NCBI GenBank assembly: GCA_002917075.1
Contig: NTMA01000033.1
Location: forward strand, 124,001-188,000
Direction: 5' to 3'
Source of the DNA: Hawksworthiomyces lignivorus
Taxonomy: Eukaryota > Ascomycota > Sordariomycetes > Ophiostomatales > Ophiostomataceae
DNA length: 64,000 nucleotides
Shown: positions 1-10,626 of the stretch, piece by piece
Layout: each line of letters starts with the position of its first letter
Numbering within the stretch: position 1 is the first letter of the stretch
Position numbers and translations under genes: made by a program
Notes under the pieces: generated by a model
The model's input: the letters and a program-made list of their open reading frames with translations, nothing else
Told to the model about the DNA's origin: nothing
The model's database searches: none

Positions 1-2022
1 CGCCCTGGACTGGAACAGCATACTGTTGCTGCGGCTGCTGGTAGTACGCTTGCTGATAATAAGGCTGCTGCTGGTGCTGGAAGGCCGATTCGTCTGCTTC
101 AGCGATGGGTGCAGGATAGACCGCGGCGCCAGCTGGTGAGCCGGTGCCCGTGGGCTGGGGGGAGCCGGACAGCAGGGCTGACCCGCTATTGGCGCCGCTG
201 CTGTTTCCGCTGAGCTCGCTCACGGTGGTTCCGGTGGACTGCGGCACAAGCGCCGATACCGGCGTAGAGGATGTCGCAAAGCTGCCGCGGCCATCCGGAG
301 CCCCAACAACCGGGGCATAGCCCGGATGCTGCTGCGGCGGCTGCTGCATTGGTTGCTGAGGATAGACGTATCCTGCGGGTGGCACCTGGAACATGGCCTG
401 CTGCTTTTGCATGTCTTGGGCGGCCATCTGCTGAGCCATCTCTGGCGAAATTTGCTGAGGCGGAAGATTTTGCGGCTGCTGCGCCTGAGCCTGCGGCTGC
501 TGCTGCTGCTGCTGCTGCTGTAGCTGCTTGTTCTTGCGTTTCATGCGGAATAGGCAGAAGCTGAGCACTGCGATGGCGGCGACTACCACAAATCCTCCTA
601 TGGCAATGCCGACAATGGCTCCCGTGGACAGGCCCGACTTGGACTGGACAGGGTAGCTCATGGCCCACACGACGTTCACGACGGCGGAGGTGGGCTTTGT
701 TGTCGCCGTAGGCTGGGCGGCCAGGCCGGCCGTCAAGGCGGGGGGGACTGTGATCGCAATGAGTGATGAATAGCAAGGCGTCTGCCCTCCCAGGCCGCGC
801 GTAAACGGCCAGTAGTTGCTGGGGCAGCAGTTGCCCGAAATGGAGTAGTAGTCGGAGGCGCACTGCTTGAGGACGCTCTGGTCGGTATTGGCGGGAACGG
901 GGAAGGCATTGAGGGCGATGTTGGTGCCTGTGGCGGCGACGGTGCTGGTCACGGTGACGGTCGTGCCAGCCGGCAGCGTCGCGGCGATAAACTCGGAGGC
1001 GGCAGTCCAAGGGCAGCACTCGGGCTTATCGCTGGCGCAGCCAACGTAGGCTGCCCAGTACACGGTGTTGACGTCCTCGATGAGAGTGAACTGGGTGGAG
1101 GCACAGTCGCCCTGCAGCAGGTGGCCAGTGCTCTGGAAGAGAGGCGAGTAAGTGTAGGTCGGCGCAGGGAGGGTTGAATTCAGCGTGACGACGGTGACAG
1201 GCCTGAAGGATTAGTATGCGGAGGTGTTATTCAAACGTAGGGCAAATACGTACTCGAGATCGAGAGACACAACAGTTCTAGAAGATCATATTAGCTGTTT
1301 CTGGTCTACAACAAGATATATGTGAAGAAATAGAGCGCAATTCCGGAATCTGGAGCAGCAGGTAAAGGATACTCACGGTGGCTTCCCCCTACTTGTTGTT
1401 GTTACCTTGCCAGCACCGCCGCCGCCATTGAAAAGTGTTGCAGGCACAGTGCCGCAGTAATCTGAGAACCAGTCGGATTCGTATAGCTCCCAATCTACTC
1501 TGGATTAGTTATTGCTGACCATTTTCCACTGCTTGGCGAAGTTGGTTTCTTGTCAAAGACGTACTGACGCTGCCATATATTTGGGAGCAAACTGGTTGTG
1601 TCATAGCACTCAAGTAGCAGCTTAGGTATGGAAGACCATAGTTGCAATAGCATTGTGAATAGGCACTCTCCTCTCCAGAGTAGTCGTATGTAGAAGCGAC
1701 AGCCCCCAAGTATGTCGATTCTACAGATTCGATACAGCTGACATACTCACTGTCGCAAGAGAGAGATGCCATATAATTCTAATAGCGTCTGGATTAGCAT
1801 GCCTGTCATAGAGCTCGCCAGTCGTGGCTTGTTGGCACGCATAGATTCCTTTCCTAGGGAACAAATACTCACCGCGCAGCTAAGATCATTGGCCAGATCA
1901 CTGGAATATCCCACCTGTCGAAGCTCGAGAACAGCAGAAGCAAAATTTGTTGTAAGAGGCGGCGCAGCATGAATCGGCGCCGAAGTCAGCGTCGCGGCCG
2001 GTGTTGGCGCGGGAAGCAACAT
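1..2022 (-). CDS. Single-pass membrane protein with Cys-rich ectodomain and Gln-rich tail (3' end off the window)
   Basis: Four exons on the minus strand: 1873-2022, 1565-1778, 1377-1497 and 1202 down to the edge. All junction phases agree; donors are GTGAGT, GTACGT and GTGAGT. At least 562 codons are present and no stop is reached, so the C-terminus lies to the left. The N-terminal 350 residues are Cys/Ser/Thr/Tyr-rich, with paired motifs such as PECCPW and GNCCPSNYWPF. One strong membrane helix at about residues 352-376 is followed by the basic stretch RMKRKNK and a Gln/Pro/Tyr-rich tail with a run of eight Gln. This is the layout of fungal plasma-membrane or wall-sensing proteins: outside Cys-rich, inside disordered. 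That role is inference. The N-terminus is only weakly signal-peptide-like, so an upstream exon could be missing. Family not recognised by name. Confidence 0.72.
496..519 (-). repeat. CTG/CAG run encoding polyglutamine
   Basis: About eight GCT/CTG-type triplets lie just inside the membrane segment of the membrane-protein gene and encode eight Gln on the minus strand. Such tracts are prone to length variation between strains. Confidence 0.8.
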
Positions 2023-3731
2023 GATTTCTTTCTTTCCCCTTTCCCTTCTTCTGTGCTATAGATTTGCACGGCTGTCCTTCAAGTTTGATAAACTATTTTC
2101 TCAAGTCGCCAAGTAGAATTCTCCGTAACTTTTAGTCCTCTAAAGGGCAGGCCAAGACGTGATCGAGAGTGTTCCTGCATAGATGTGCAGGACGCCAGAA
2201 GCTTAAAGATCAGGAAAGAACTGGGCCAAGCTATAGTTATAATAAAGCTAGGATTGACAGAATCAGTGGTGATGGCAGCCATTCAGCTAGAGAAACTTGG
2301 CTGCAAGACCCTGCCATAACTTCAGCCGCAATCTTGCCGGGCGGAAGCAGGAAATCCCTCCTTTTCTTTCGACCACCCACGCCATTCTAGACTCTTGGAA
2401 CATTGGTCTACCACCAAGGTGGCTTGCAAGCGAATGCAGCGTCGTGTTGCCATGTGCATGCAGTAATGAGGAGAGTAAACCGTTGGCAGTTTGTCAAATG
2501 GAAAAACCTAAGACCAAAACAGACAAGGCTTCCTCCACCCCTGAACAGAGGAAGCAAGCATCGCGGGGAGGCAGTGTAGGTTTTTGCTTAACCGCCTATC
2601 ACGAGATGTGAATGCAGACCGCGCAGCCTACCTTTTTGGGACTAAGCCGGTCTTGCATTTTGCTTGAGCCAGGAACGCAACAGGGTATAAAATTATGTGG
2701 CTTGCTGTGAAGGATGTAATAGGTCGACGACACCGCCGTTTCATTTACTATGCCTACCCCGACGGGCTGGGCAGAAGGAAACTTTTACGACTTTTACGAG
2801 ATGCATGGATGGTGCGTGGGTTGTTGAGACCATCAAGAAAAGGAAAGCTGGAATAGGCGTGAGGTTCTAGGCCCTACATTACTTTTATGCCCCGAAAGGA
2901 TGCAAGTAATGATGAACGAAGCTCAAGTCCAACCTCCCATGTTGGTTCTCCTATCGATTCTGGAGCAATATGACGACAAAGAGTGTTGTATTTACACACT
3001 ACTATGTTAACCTTAAAGGCTGAGGCTAGCCTTTTTTCCTCAAGGTAGAGTGCTATGATGCCATTGTTCGGCACTTGCAGATAGTTTATGAAATTCGGGA
3101 AACTCCACTACAATCACACTCACCAACGTCACTGGCCACAAAGGAACTAATTAATTGACGAGGAGGCTTCAGCGCGGCGCAGAGATGTCTATGTAAAGTG
3201 CTAAGTTACAAGCTAAGTTATTTCGTCAAGTCTAGCAGAGCCTCTTTTCTTTGTCGATATATTTTGAAGCCGGTCTCCAGCAACCTGGTTTACGGGGCCG
3301 TCTGGATATATTAAGCTGGAGTGGCTAGAAAATGGGATCCAGTGAAATGGAACCAACGACTAGTAGCTACATGCCTCCGCAAGACATGCGTCGCCTGCTC
3401 CGACGGTAAACTTCCTGTGACGGGCACTAGAAAGGACCATAACTGGTAAAAAAGTGTGGACTGTGTGGGGGAGGATAAAAAGGATAAATCGAAGGGATAA
3501 ATGTGAAAGACAAAAAGCTAGCTAGCGGAATTACGGGCAGAACCCCGCCAGGAGTGAGGCCATGATGATGTGGCGGATGAAAGAGCAGTGTTTTCAAGAA
3601 GCTGTCTTTTCGTCGTGCTCTTTAAGACTAGATGTCAGCTCTTCTTTTCAATTGTGAAGAGGCCGTTTCTCTGCTCTGAAACTTTCTTATTTTGAAATTT
3701 ATACGATTCGTCTCTCGCAGCAGCCGACACA
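2023..3731. other. Intergenic, divergent promoter region
   Basis: This 1.7 kb separates the start of the membrane-protein gene (minus) from the GH43 gene (plus), so it carries both promoters. A TATA-like TATAAAA is near 2686. Close to the GH43 start are purine-rich GGATAAA repeats (about 3473-3500), and GTGGGG at 3465-3470 fits the CreA consensus SYGGRG. The CreA match is short and may be chance. No coding sequence recognised. Confidence 0.6.
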
Positions 3732-4736
3732 ATGGTGCCTCCCCTCATCAGCCATCTCTACACGGCCGACCCGTCAGCACACGTCTTTGAAGGCCGTATC
3801 TACGTCTACCCGTCGCATGACCGCGAGTCTAATGTAGAATTCAACGACAATGGCGACCAGTACGACATGAACGACTACCACGTTTTCAGTACGCCGTCCA
3901 TCGACCCGCCGGCAATTGTGACGGACCACGGCGTCGCCCTCAGCGTCGAAGACGTGCCATGGGCCTCGAAGCAGCTCTGGGCGCCCGACGCGGCCACCCG
4001 GGACGGCAAATACTACCTCTTTTTCCCTGCCCGCGACAAGAAAGGCATCTTCCGCATCGGCGTGGCGGTGTCTGAGCGGCCCGAGGGTCCATTTACAGCA
4101 GAACCGCAGCCCATTGCTGGCACCTACAGCATTGACCCCGCCGTGCTGGTGGACGACGTGGCCGTGGGCGATGACAAGACGCCCGCGTACCTCTATTTTG
4201 GCGGCCTCTGGGGCGGCCAGCTGCAGTGCTACCAGGGTGGCAACGACGTGTTTGACGACAGCTGGTCGGGGCCAAAGGAGCCGTCCGGCGAGGGAGCGGT
4301 CGCCCTAGGCCCCCGCGTGGCGCGGCTCAGCACGGACATGCGGTCGCTGGTGGAAGAGATTCGTGAGATCCAGATCCTGGCGCCGGAGACGGGCAAGCCC
4401 ATCTTGGCCGACGACCACGACCGGCGATTCTTCGAGGCCGCGTGGATGCACAAGCGCAACGGCCTGTACTACTTCAGCTACTCGACGGGCGACACGCACT
4501 ACCTGTGCTACGCGACAGGCACCTCGCCATACGGGCCGTTTACATACCGGGGCCGGATGCTGGAGCCGGTGGTGGGCTGGACGACGCACCACTCGGTGGT
4601 CGAGTTCAAGGACCGGTGGTATCTCTTCCACCACGACTCGTCGCTGTCGGGCGGCGTGTCGCATCTGCGGTCCGTCAAGGTCCAGGAGATCTTTTATGAT
4701 GCCGAAGGAAACATTGTATCGGAGCCACCAAAATAA
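3732..4736 (+). CDS. Glycoside hydrolase family 43 protein, probably intracellular
   Basis: An intronless 334-aa protein that fills one GH43 five-bladed beta-propeller with no added domain. GH43 enzymes are mainly beta-xylosidases, alpha-L-arabinofuranosidases and related exo-enzymes that invert the anomeric centre. The three expected acids can be placed: base D13 in YTADPSAHVF, pKa modulator D135 in TYSIDPAV, and acid E235 in RRFFEAAWM. His286/His287 in TTHHSVVEF may sit near the usual metal site. There is no signal peptide: catalytic Asp is only 13 residues from the start. The enzyme therefore probably acts on imported short oligosaccharides in the cytosol. The short N-terminus and lack of introns resemble bacterial GH43 proteins. 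The exact substrate cannot be read from the sequence. Confidence 0.9.
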   Translation: MVPPLISHLYTADPSAHVFEGRIYVYPSHDRESNVEFNDNGDQYDMNDYHVFSTPSIDPPAIVTDHGVALSVEDVPWASKQLWAPDAATRDGKYYLFFPARDKKGIFRIGVAVSERPEGPFTAEPQPIAGTYSIDPAVLVDDVAVGDDKTPAYLYFGGLWGGQLQCYQGGNDVFDDSWSGPKEPSGEGAVALGPRVARLSTDMRSLVEEIREIQILAPETGKPILADDHDRRFFEAAWMHKRNGLYYFSYSTGDTHYLCYATGTSPYGPFTYRGRMLEPVVGWTTHHSVVEFKDRWYLFHHDSSLSGGVSHLRSVKVQEIFYDAEGNIVSEPPK

Positions 4737-5255
4737 TATGCTCACAATGAATGCTTTGGAGGGGGGGGGGAGAGGATTGGACATAGAAATCGTATGCAAT
4801 GAACTTTTCAAATTTTTTTTTCCGTCTCTGTTCGGCGCCCCTCCCCCGCTTAACCGTTTGTAATCGTGACCAACTTGGCGCTCCAAGTTATGTGTGATGG
4901 GGACGTGTGAGGGGGTGTTGATGGTCTAGATCTTATTACAACATTAGTGCCAAATCAGGTTAATTCCAGCGAAGCGCTGCAGTCCAACGCTTGTAAGTTG
5001 CCACTGGGGTCGACCCGAAAAGCCGAGAGAGCACCGTCAGAGCCATTCTGTTTACCTGATCGGGGATCGTTGCGCCGAAACTACATCTCCCCCACGTAAG
5101 GACATTTCTCCGATTGCGCGGTTTTGATTTCATATACCTCTACGGCGGCATCCAGAGCTTCCCCTTCTCCTCTACAGCAACTTATACCACCACCCCAAGA
5201 CGTCTCTGGCTCCAGAAGCTCGCTCCCGTCTGCAATTACAATTCCAACAGCACCA
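4737..5255. other. Intergenic between GH43 and SDR genes
   Basis: This holds the GH43 3' region, with a nine-G run near 4761 and poly-T near 4813, and the SDR promoter. The reading frame is open for 44 codons upstream of the chosen SDR start (from 5124). That stretch is Ser/Pro-rich and unlike an SDR N-terminus, so I treat it as leader. Confidence 0.55.
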
Positions 5256-6053
5256 ATGGCTGACCAGTTCTCTCTCGAAGGCGAGACCGCCCTCGTCACC
5301 GGTGCCACCCGGGGCATCGGCCAGGCGATCGCCATCGGCCTGGCTGAGGCCGGCGCCAACGTGCTGCTCGTCCAGCGCAACGAGTCGAACACGGCGACCC
5401 GCGACGCCATCCGCAAGCTGGGCCGCTCTGCCGAGATCTACTTAGCCGACCTGAGCTCCAAGGCCGACGTCGCGGGGCTGGCGCGCCGGGTGCTCGACGC
5501 TGAGGCGGCCCTGGGCACGCGGGCGCCGGTGCGCGTGCTGGTCAACTGCGCGGGCATCCAGAAGCGGCACGACGCGGCCGAGTTCCCCGACGACGACTTT
5601 GAGGCCGTCCTGCAGGTGAACCTGCAGGCGGTGTTCACGCTGGCGCGCGACTTTGGCGCTCACATGCTGGCGCTGGAGCCGTCGCCGCGGCTGGGCCGCC
5701 GCGGCAGCGTCATCAACATCGCGTCGCTGCTGTCGTTCCAGGGCGGCTTCCGCGTGCCCGCGTACGCGGCGTCCAAGGGCGGCGTGGCCCAGCTGACCAA
5801 GAGCTTCGCCAACGAGTGGTCCGCCAAGGGCGTCACCGTCAACGCCATCGCCCCGGGCTACATCGACACCGAGATGAACACGGCCCTCATCAACGACCCG
5901 CAGCGCCAGCGCGACATCCTCATCCGCATCCCCGCCGGCCGCTGGGGCGTCCCGGACGACTTCAAGAGCCCCACGGTCTTCCTGGCGTCCAAGGGCAGCA
6001 GCTACGTGAGCGGCCACGTGCTGACTGTCGACGGCGGCTGGATGGGCCGGTAA
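5256..6053 (+). CDS. Short-chain dehydrogenase/reductase, KduD-like (2-deoxy-D-gluconate 3-dehydrogenase type)
   Basis: An intronless classical SDR of 265 aa. The cofactor motif TGATRGIG is at 15-22 and the NCAG structural motif at 97-100. The catalytic Ser lies in NIASLLS (S157 or S160), with Y170 and K174 in YAASK. The PG-type motif IAPGYIDTEM and the C-terminal TVDGGW are as in the KduD/FabG branch. Members of that branch oxidise or reduce sugar-acid and ketose carbonyls with NAD(H) or NADP(H). The start at 5256 gives the usual short lead (MADQFSLEGETALVTG). An upstream in-frame ATG at 5124 would add 44 unlikely residues. The gene is very GC-rich. It lies 0.5 kb from the GH43 gene on the same strand and tail-to-tail with the Ayg1-like hydrolase. 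Substrate is inferred only from similarity. Confidence 0.88.
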   Translation: MADQFSLEGETALVTGATRGIGQAIAIGLAEAGANVLLVQRNESNTATRDAIRKLGRSAEIYLADLSSKADVAGLARRVLDAEAALGTRAPVRVLVNCAGIQKRHDAAEFPDDDFEAVLQVNLQAVFTLARDFGAHMLALEPSPRLGRRGSVINIASLLSFQGGFRVPAYAASKGGVAQLTKSFANEWSAKGVTVNAIAPGYIDTEMNTALINDPQRQRDILIRIPAGRWGVPDDFKSPTVFLASKGSSYVSGHVLTVDGGWMGR

Positions 6054-6370
6054 AGGCAAAGACAGTCGTGCCGGGCGCAGAGAGGAGCAGTCCGCTCATT
6101 CGACGGGCGAGGTGAAATTGGAAATACCGAAATACCGAAAAACCGAAGAGAAAAAGGAGATTAAAAATAGACCGAAAAATAAGAATTGATCGATGCACGA
6201 TCCATTAGAAACCATTAATTTTAGCGTGGCATTTTCACAATAGAAAGTCGAAGCTAGGGAGCAATATCAAGGATATACGAGGAATACAGAGCTTTAATCA
6301 TTGTTTAGTGCACATGCCGCCTGGCTTTTTGTTATTTTATTATTATTTCCATCGCTGTTGTTCAGAACAC
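6054..6370. other. Intergenic between convergent genes
   Basis: AT-rich 3' regions of the SDR (plus) and the Ayg1-like hydrolase (minus). A small tandem pattern of AATACCGAA/AAACCGAA lies near 6120-6147. No gene seen. Confidence 0.6.
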
Positions 6371-7841
6371 CTAGTTCTTTATAGATGCCATCACGCTCTC
6401 GATCCACGGGTACACCGACGCATTTGAAAAGGGATAGCCCATATGAAGCCTGCCAGGGAAAAACCGGCCCTCTTTGGGCGAGCCGTGCTCGAATAGAAGC
6501 AGCGAGTCTTCGATGGGCATCAGACCATCAAGTGTACCCTGCGAGAAAGCCAGTCAGTCAACTTCTCTTTTCAATAAGGGCCTCGATTTGTCGAGAGACA
6601 TTCAGAAGAGAAAGAGGGGGAAAACATACATTGATCAGCAGCAGTCGCGTCGACGGCCGGTCCAGGATGCCGTTGTCCAGCAGCGAGAACTTGGCCTGGG
6701 CCCCCGCCACGTACTCGGCCGGCGTGGCGAAGCCGTACTTGATGGCCAGCGCCGGCGTCAGCTGGAAGGGGTACTCGTGGCCGTCGGCGCGGGCCAGCCA
6801 GGCCGGGTCGAAAAAGTAATGCACGCCGGCGCCCTGGGCCACGGAGCCCGCCAGGCGGTCGGCGTGCGTGTGGGCGATGCGCACGGCGTAGTAGCCGCCG
6901 GCGCTCAGGCCCCACACGACGATGCGGCGCATGTCGAACACGCCGCTGGCGCCGCCGTCGCTGCCGTACGCCGCCATCCAGCCCAGGAGGCTGTCCCAGA
7001 GGCGCTCGGGGCTCGCCGGGTCTGCCGGGTCTGCCGGGCAGTCGGCCGTGCCGGGCACCTCCAGCACGACGCTGGCCCAGCCGCGCGCCAGGAACTCGTC
7101 GCAGCGGCCCGTGTTGTCCGGCCGGTAGCCGTCGAGGCCCGTTAGTAGGATGATCACGGGAGCGGGCTGCGCCGCGCTCGCAGTCTTTGGCAGGCGCACG
7201 TATACGGGAATAACATCGCCCTCTGCGTTCGCCGCGCCGCTGTCCGTCTTGCGCCGGTGGGTGTGGGGCACCAGGACCTCCCCGATGGGCGTGTCCCACG
7301 TGCTCGCGGCCTTCAGGTAGGCGACCTTCTGCGCCTCCCACGCGCGCCACTTGACCTCGTCGTTGACCTTGGGGATCGCCGAAATGTACGGGAACCGGGC
7401 AATGCGGTAGACGGCGCAGGCCCGCAGGTAGAGTTCCGAAGCTGCCTTCTTGTCTTCGGCTGCAAGCTGGTCTGCCTTGGCGGTCAGGGCTTCAGCAGTG
7501 GGAAAAAAGGCCTCTGTGTACGCGGCTGAAGTGCCGTCATTTATGTCGTTCGCAATAAGGTGGTTGAAGATAGGTTCAAAGTCTTCGTATTTGCCGTCGT
7601 GGAAAGGGTACACGCTCTGGGTGCACTGTGAGAGAGCCGGTGTCAGCGGCGGCTCCTGCTGGGTTTAGCACCTCCAAAGAAAGTCCACACGTACTGGAAA
7701 TTTCAATTTCGTCTCCCAAAGTGCTTTGATGCCGTCGTGATGGGGCATGCGACCTTCGAACGCTTCGGTCCCCATCATCCAGGTCCGCTTTGAAGTGCCA
7801 TTGACCTGGCTGCCCTCCACGGCACTGGCTTGCGGCGACAT
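6371..7841 (-). CDS. Ayg1-like alpha/beta hydrolase (FrsA/DUF1100 family)
   Basis: Three exons: 7695-7841, 6630-7625 and 6371-6538. The introns are 7626-7694 (GTACGT donor) and 6539-6629 (GTATGT donor), giving 436 aa with all phases in register. Triad: nucleophile S290 in [11 protein letters not shown]385 in NGTLDGLMP (the codon just after intron 2 restores this motif), and H413 in GRLHMGYPF. The family hallmark [17 protein letters not shown] is at about 53-69. In Aspergillus and Exophiala, Ayg1-type hydrolases shorten a heptaketide to the DHN-melanin precursor tetrahydroxynaphthalene. Relatives cleave other C-C or ester bonds. No PKS is within view, so the melanin role is only a suggestion. 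The frame is open to an earlier ATG at 7997, which would add 52 residues. I prefer 7841 for its context and family length. Confidence 0.87.
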
Positions 7842-9968
7842 GGCTCTGGAAATCGCCTTCTTAATTGCTAAAGGAGACGGTGCGTGTAATCGTGCGCTTG
7901 GTAAATTGAGCAGGCCTGCCGAGCTGATGTAGAGGGGTGACCTTGGAATGGCGCCGGCGCACAACTTCGTGGCTGTTATCAAGTTTGTCTCGGGCACTGT
8001 CTGCTTAGCAACCGTAGCAATACTATACTCTAAGGACGGAGGACCTAAATTAGAGGGAACTTACAGCAGCCGGATGTAAGTCAGGCGAATCTTGGCAACA
8101 GCTCCGTGGCAGTACGCAGTGAACTTGTCGTTCTCATCGAGCGACTTTACAGAAGAATGCCGGTGGAGGGAACCCAAGCTCGGGAAGGGGGAGACCTCGC
8201 CTGTATATGTATGCATATTGGGGGACTCCATGAGGCCGGACAGCGGGGAAAATACAAGCAGAGCTGGGAACTAGCAAATGGAGTTGAAGACGGGAGCCAG
8301 AGGCGGGAAAGCAGGCAATGGTAAATAGTGCAAAAAACAGGATCGGGGTACGCTGTGTTGCAGTCCACAGTCGAGCCAGAAAGCAAGCAGAGGCAAGCTG
8401 GAAGAATCGAATTATAACCGTTTTTAGGACGAGGTAGATGGACCACAGGCCGAAGAAAGGACAGGAATAGTAGCAATACGAAAATGAGAACAAAGAAATG
8501 GCAACCGGAGTAAGATTCACGGTAGAAAATCTTCGATACCTTACACGATATGCAAGTTCAGGCGCAGAGTTGGGGTATTTAAGAGTTGGGGATATCCGAG
8601 AATACGTTCAAGGAGGAAGATCGAGAAGAAATAAGAGCCAAAGAGATGAAGTTAAGGCGCGCGGAAGGGTGGCTGCATGGAATAAATGGTAGCTATTTTT
8701 GGGGGGGTATGAATATATATCGACACGGGAGAATTAGCCATGTAATAGAGGATGTGTAAGTGTGGTGGATACGTGGATGTGAAGAAGCGTGGATGTGTGA
8801 GGCGTGTAAGTGTGCCTCCCGTGCCAGCACTTCGTGGTGCGGACGGAGGTACACGAAAGGGAGTTATGGCCGAAAGAGGAAGGGAAATAGTAGTCCCCCT
8901 CGTCCCCCCACTGCATTGTCCGAGGACGAAACCAGGAGAAAGGAGGCATGTGATTACCCCAATAAGCGGGTAACACCACTGGCTGAAGGCTCTTTCGTGA
9001 TGGTTTTGTGTGGTGCTATATCTGTAGTGTTGTGGTTGTATGTCTTACGAGTAGGGTTGCTTACGGAGTGGTGGTAGTGCTAAGTGCTGGAGGACTCGGA
9101 GGAGTAGGAGAGGAGATCACTGGATGGGGAGCAGAACAAACTGCGGCGGTTTGAACTGCAAGCGGGCAAAGCCGCGGGAATGGTCAATTCTCGTAATGAA
9201 TGTCTCAGCTGACGCGCTCTTACAAACCCGACTGGGTGTGGAACGAACCAAGACATACACTCCAGCTGCCAGCTAGAGAGGCAGGGGCATGTACGAGTAT
9301 GCTTAGATACAGCGGCAGCACCCGCCAAGATCAGAGGCAAATCAAAAGCGAAACATGCAGCCCGAGGTTCTGTTTGGTACGGCTGCTTTCGTCATCTCTT
9401 TCGTTTTATATCTTTGTAAGTTGTCCCATGCATGAGCTCGTCTGCGCCAGCTGGCTTCCTGCTAGCTGGATAGAGTCATGTGTCAGTAACGGGCCGGGAG
9501 CCCGAAGCTGTCGCTTGAGTTGCATTACGACCGATTCAAGAGAAGTTATATCACTCAAGAGAAGCGCAAGAAAATCGTTGTGTATTGTTTTCTATTGTCA
9601 ACGACCCTATCTTTTCAATGCAGTGTATACTGTGCCTACTCTTGGGCCAACCGAAGGAAAAAGAGAGTTGGAAGATAAGATCAAAAAAAAAAAAAAAAAG
9701 CAGATGTACAAGAAAATTAGAAAGTGCCAAAAGGCCAAGGTTGCACCGGGTCCCACATGAAAGGGGGACAGCTCGCTCGTATCTAAAGCTTGTCTATGAT
9801 GCAGAAATAAACCAGAAAAGAAGTTCTCATCAGCCGTACAGAAGGCATTGGAATGGCCATCATGGGGAGCTCGAGGTGAGATGAATGCGTGAGAGGGTGT
9901 GCGTGTAGATTGTGCAGATTGTGCAGTTCGTGTTTGGAAGGCAGGGCAGGAAAGGGAGCAAACGTGGG
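7842..9968. other. Intergenic, 2.1 kb
   Basis: Promoter of the Ayg1-like gene and 3' region of GNA1. A GT-rich patch near 8750-8815 contains two copies of GTGTAAGTGTG (8754-8764, 8804-8814) and two of GTGGATGTG between them. A poly-A run is near 9682-9698. Open frames here (for example 9200-9760 plus) have no domain, no usable splice pattern and low-complexity composition. I call no gene. Confidence 0.55.
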
Positions 9969-10626
9969 CTATGATGTACTCGTCTTCTTGGTTGCGGGCC
10001 CCTCGTAGTAGTGAGCCATCTCGAGACCGGCCCGCCGGAAGCCGCACTTGACGTAGAAGCCCTCGTTGGCCTCGCTGCAGTCGAGAATGGTCTTGTAGCA
10101 GCCGACTTTCTCGGCGATGAAGTCCAGCGCCTGGATGATGCGCAGGCCCAGCTTCTTGCCCTGCTGGTCTTTGGCGACGGCGATGTCCTCGATGTGGCCG
10201 ACGATGCCGAGATTGTGAATGCTGCAGTTGAGAAGCGCCGAAAAAGTTAGAAACGTTACAGAGAAACACAGCATCATAAAAACGACCAAAAGCAGAGCCA
10301 GAAACCCAGCGGAGACAAGAGAAGGGGGGGGGGGTATCATACAACTTGCGCTCGACCACGAGCGCTCCTGTGCCAACCACCTTGCCGACAGACGTGTCCT
10401 CAATGACCAGCACAAAGTAGCTGCCGCTTTGGCGCGTAAACCAGTCGTACCGCTCGACAAAGGCCGCTTCACTGACGTCGCCGACGGTCGTCAGCACGCG
10501 AAGGCAGTCCAAGAAGCCAGTCGCATAGTCTGTCCGGCGCAACGAGCGCACACGGTAACCAGCGGGGAGGGCAGCAGCGACCTCGGGGCTGACAAAGTCG
10601 TCAGAGAACAGGCCGTCTTCGGACAT
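9969..10626 (-). CDS. GNA1: Glucosamine-6-phosphate N-acetyltransferase
   Basis: Two exons, 10343-10626 and 9969-10221, with an intron at 10222-10342, give a 178-aa single GNAT domain. It transfers acetyl from acetyl-CoA to glucosamine 6-phosphate, the second step to UDP-GlcNAc, which feeds chitin, N-glycans and GPI anchors in the cytosol. The splice restores ERKFIHNLGIVGHIED, the family beta-strand and start of motif A. The acetyl-CoA loop QQGKKLG is at 114-120. The C-terminal ILDCSEANEGFYVKCGF matches the motif-B region that binds substrate in yeast Gna1. The length is normal. The intron starts with GTATGATA followed at once by a C11 run (G11 on the plus strand, 10324-10334). It shares a 1.2 kb divergent promoter with the lipase-like gene. 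Confidence 0.95.
10324..10334. repeat. G11 homopolymer inside the GNA1 intron
   Basis: Eleven G in a row on the plus strand (C11 in the transcript), eight bases after the 5' splice site of the GNA1 intron. Confidence 0.9.

Noticed and set aside
186..1019. Minus-strand 277-codon frame rich in Arg/His/Ala
   Set aside because: Out-of-frame shadow of the membrane-protein exon, which has the TM helix and paired cysteines.
8134..8520. Minus-strand frame rich in Phe/Ser/Cys
   Set aside because: The composition comes from T/C-rich DNA; no conserved motif.
9200..9760. Plus-strand open frame of 186 codons
   Set aside because: No domain, and it ends in a Lys run translated from poly-A. Composition is like the flanking non-coding DNA.
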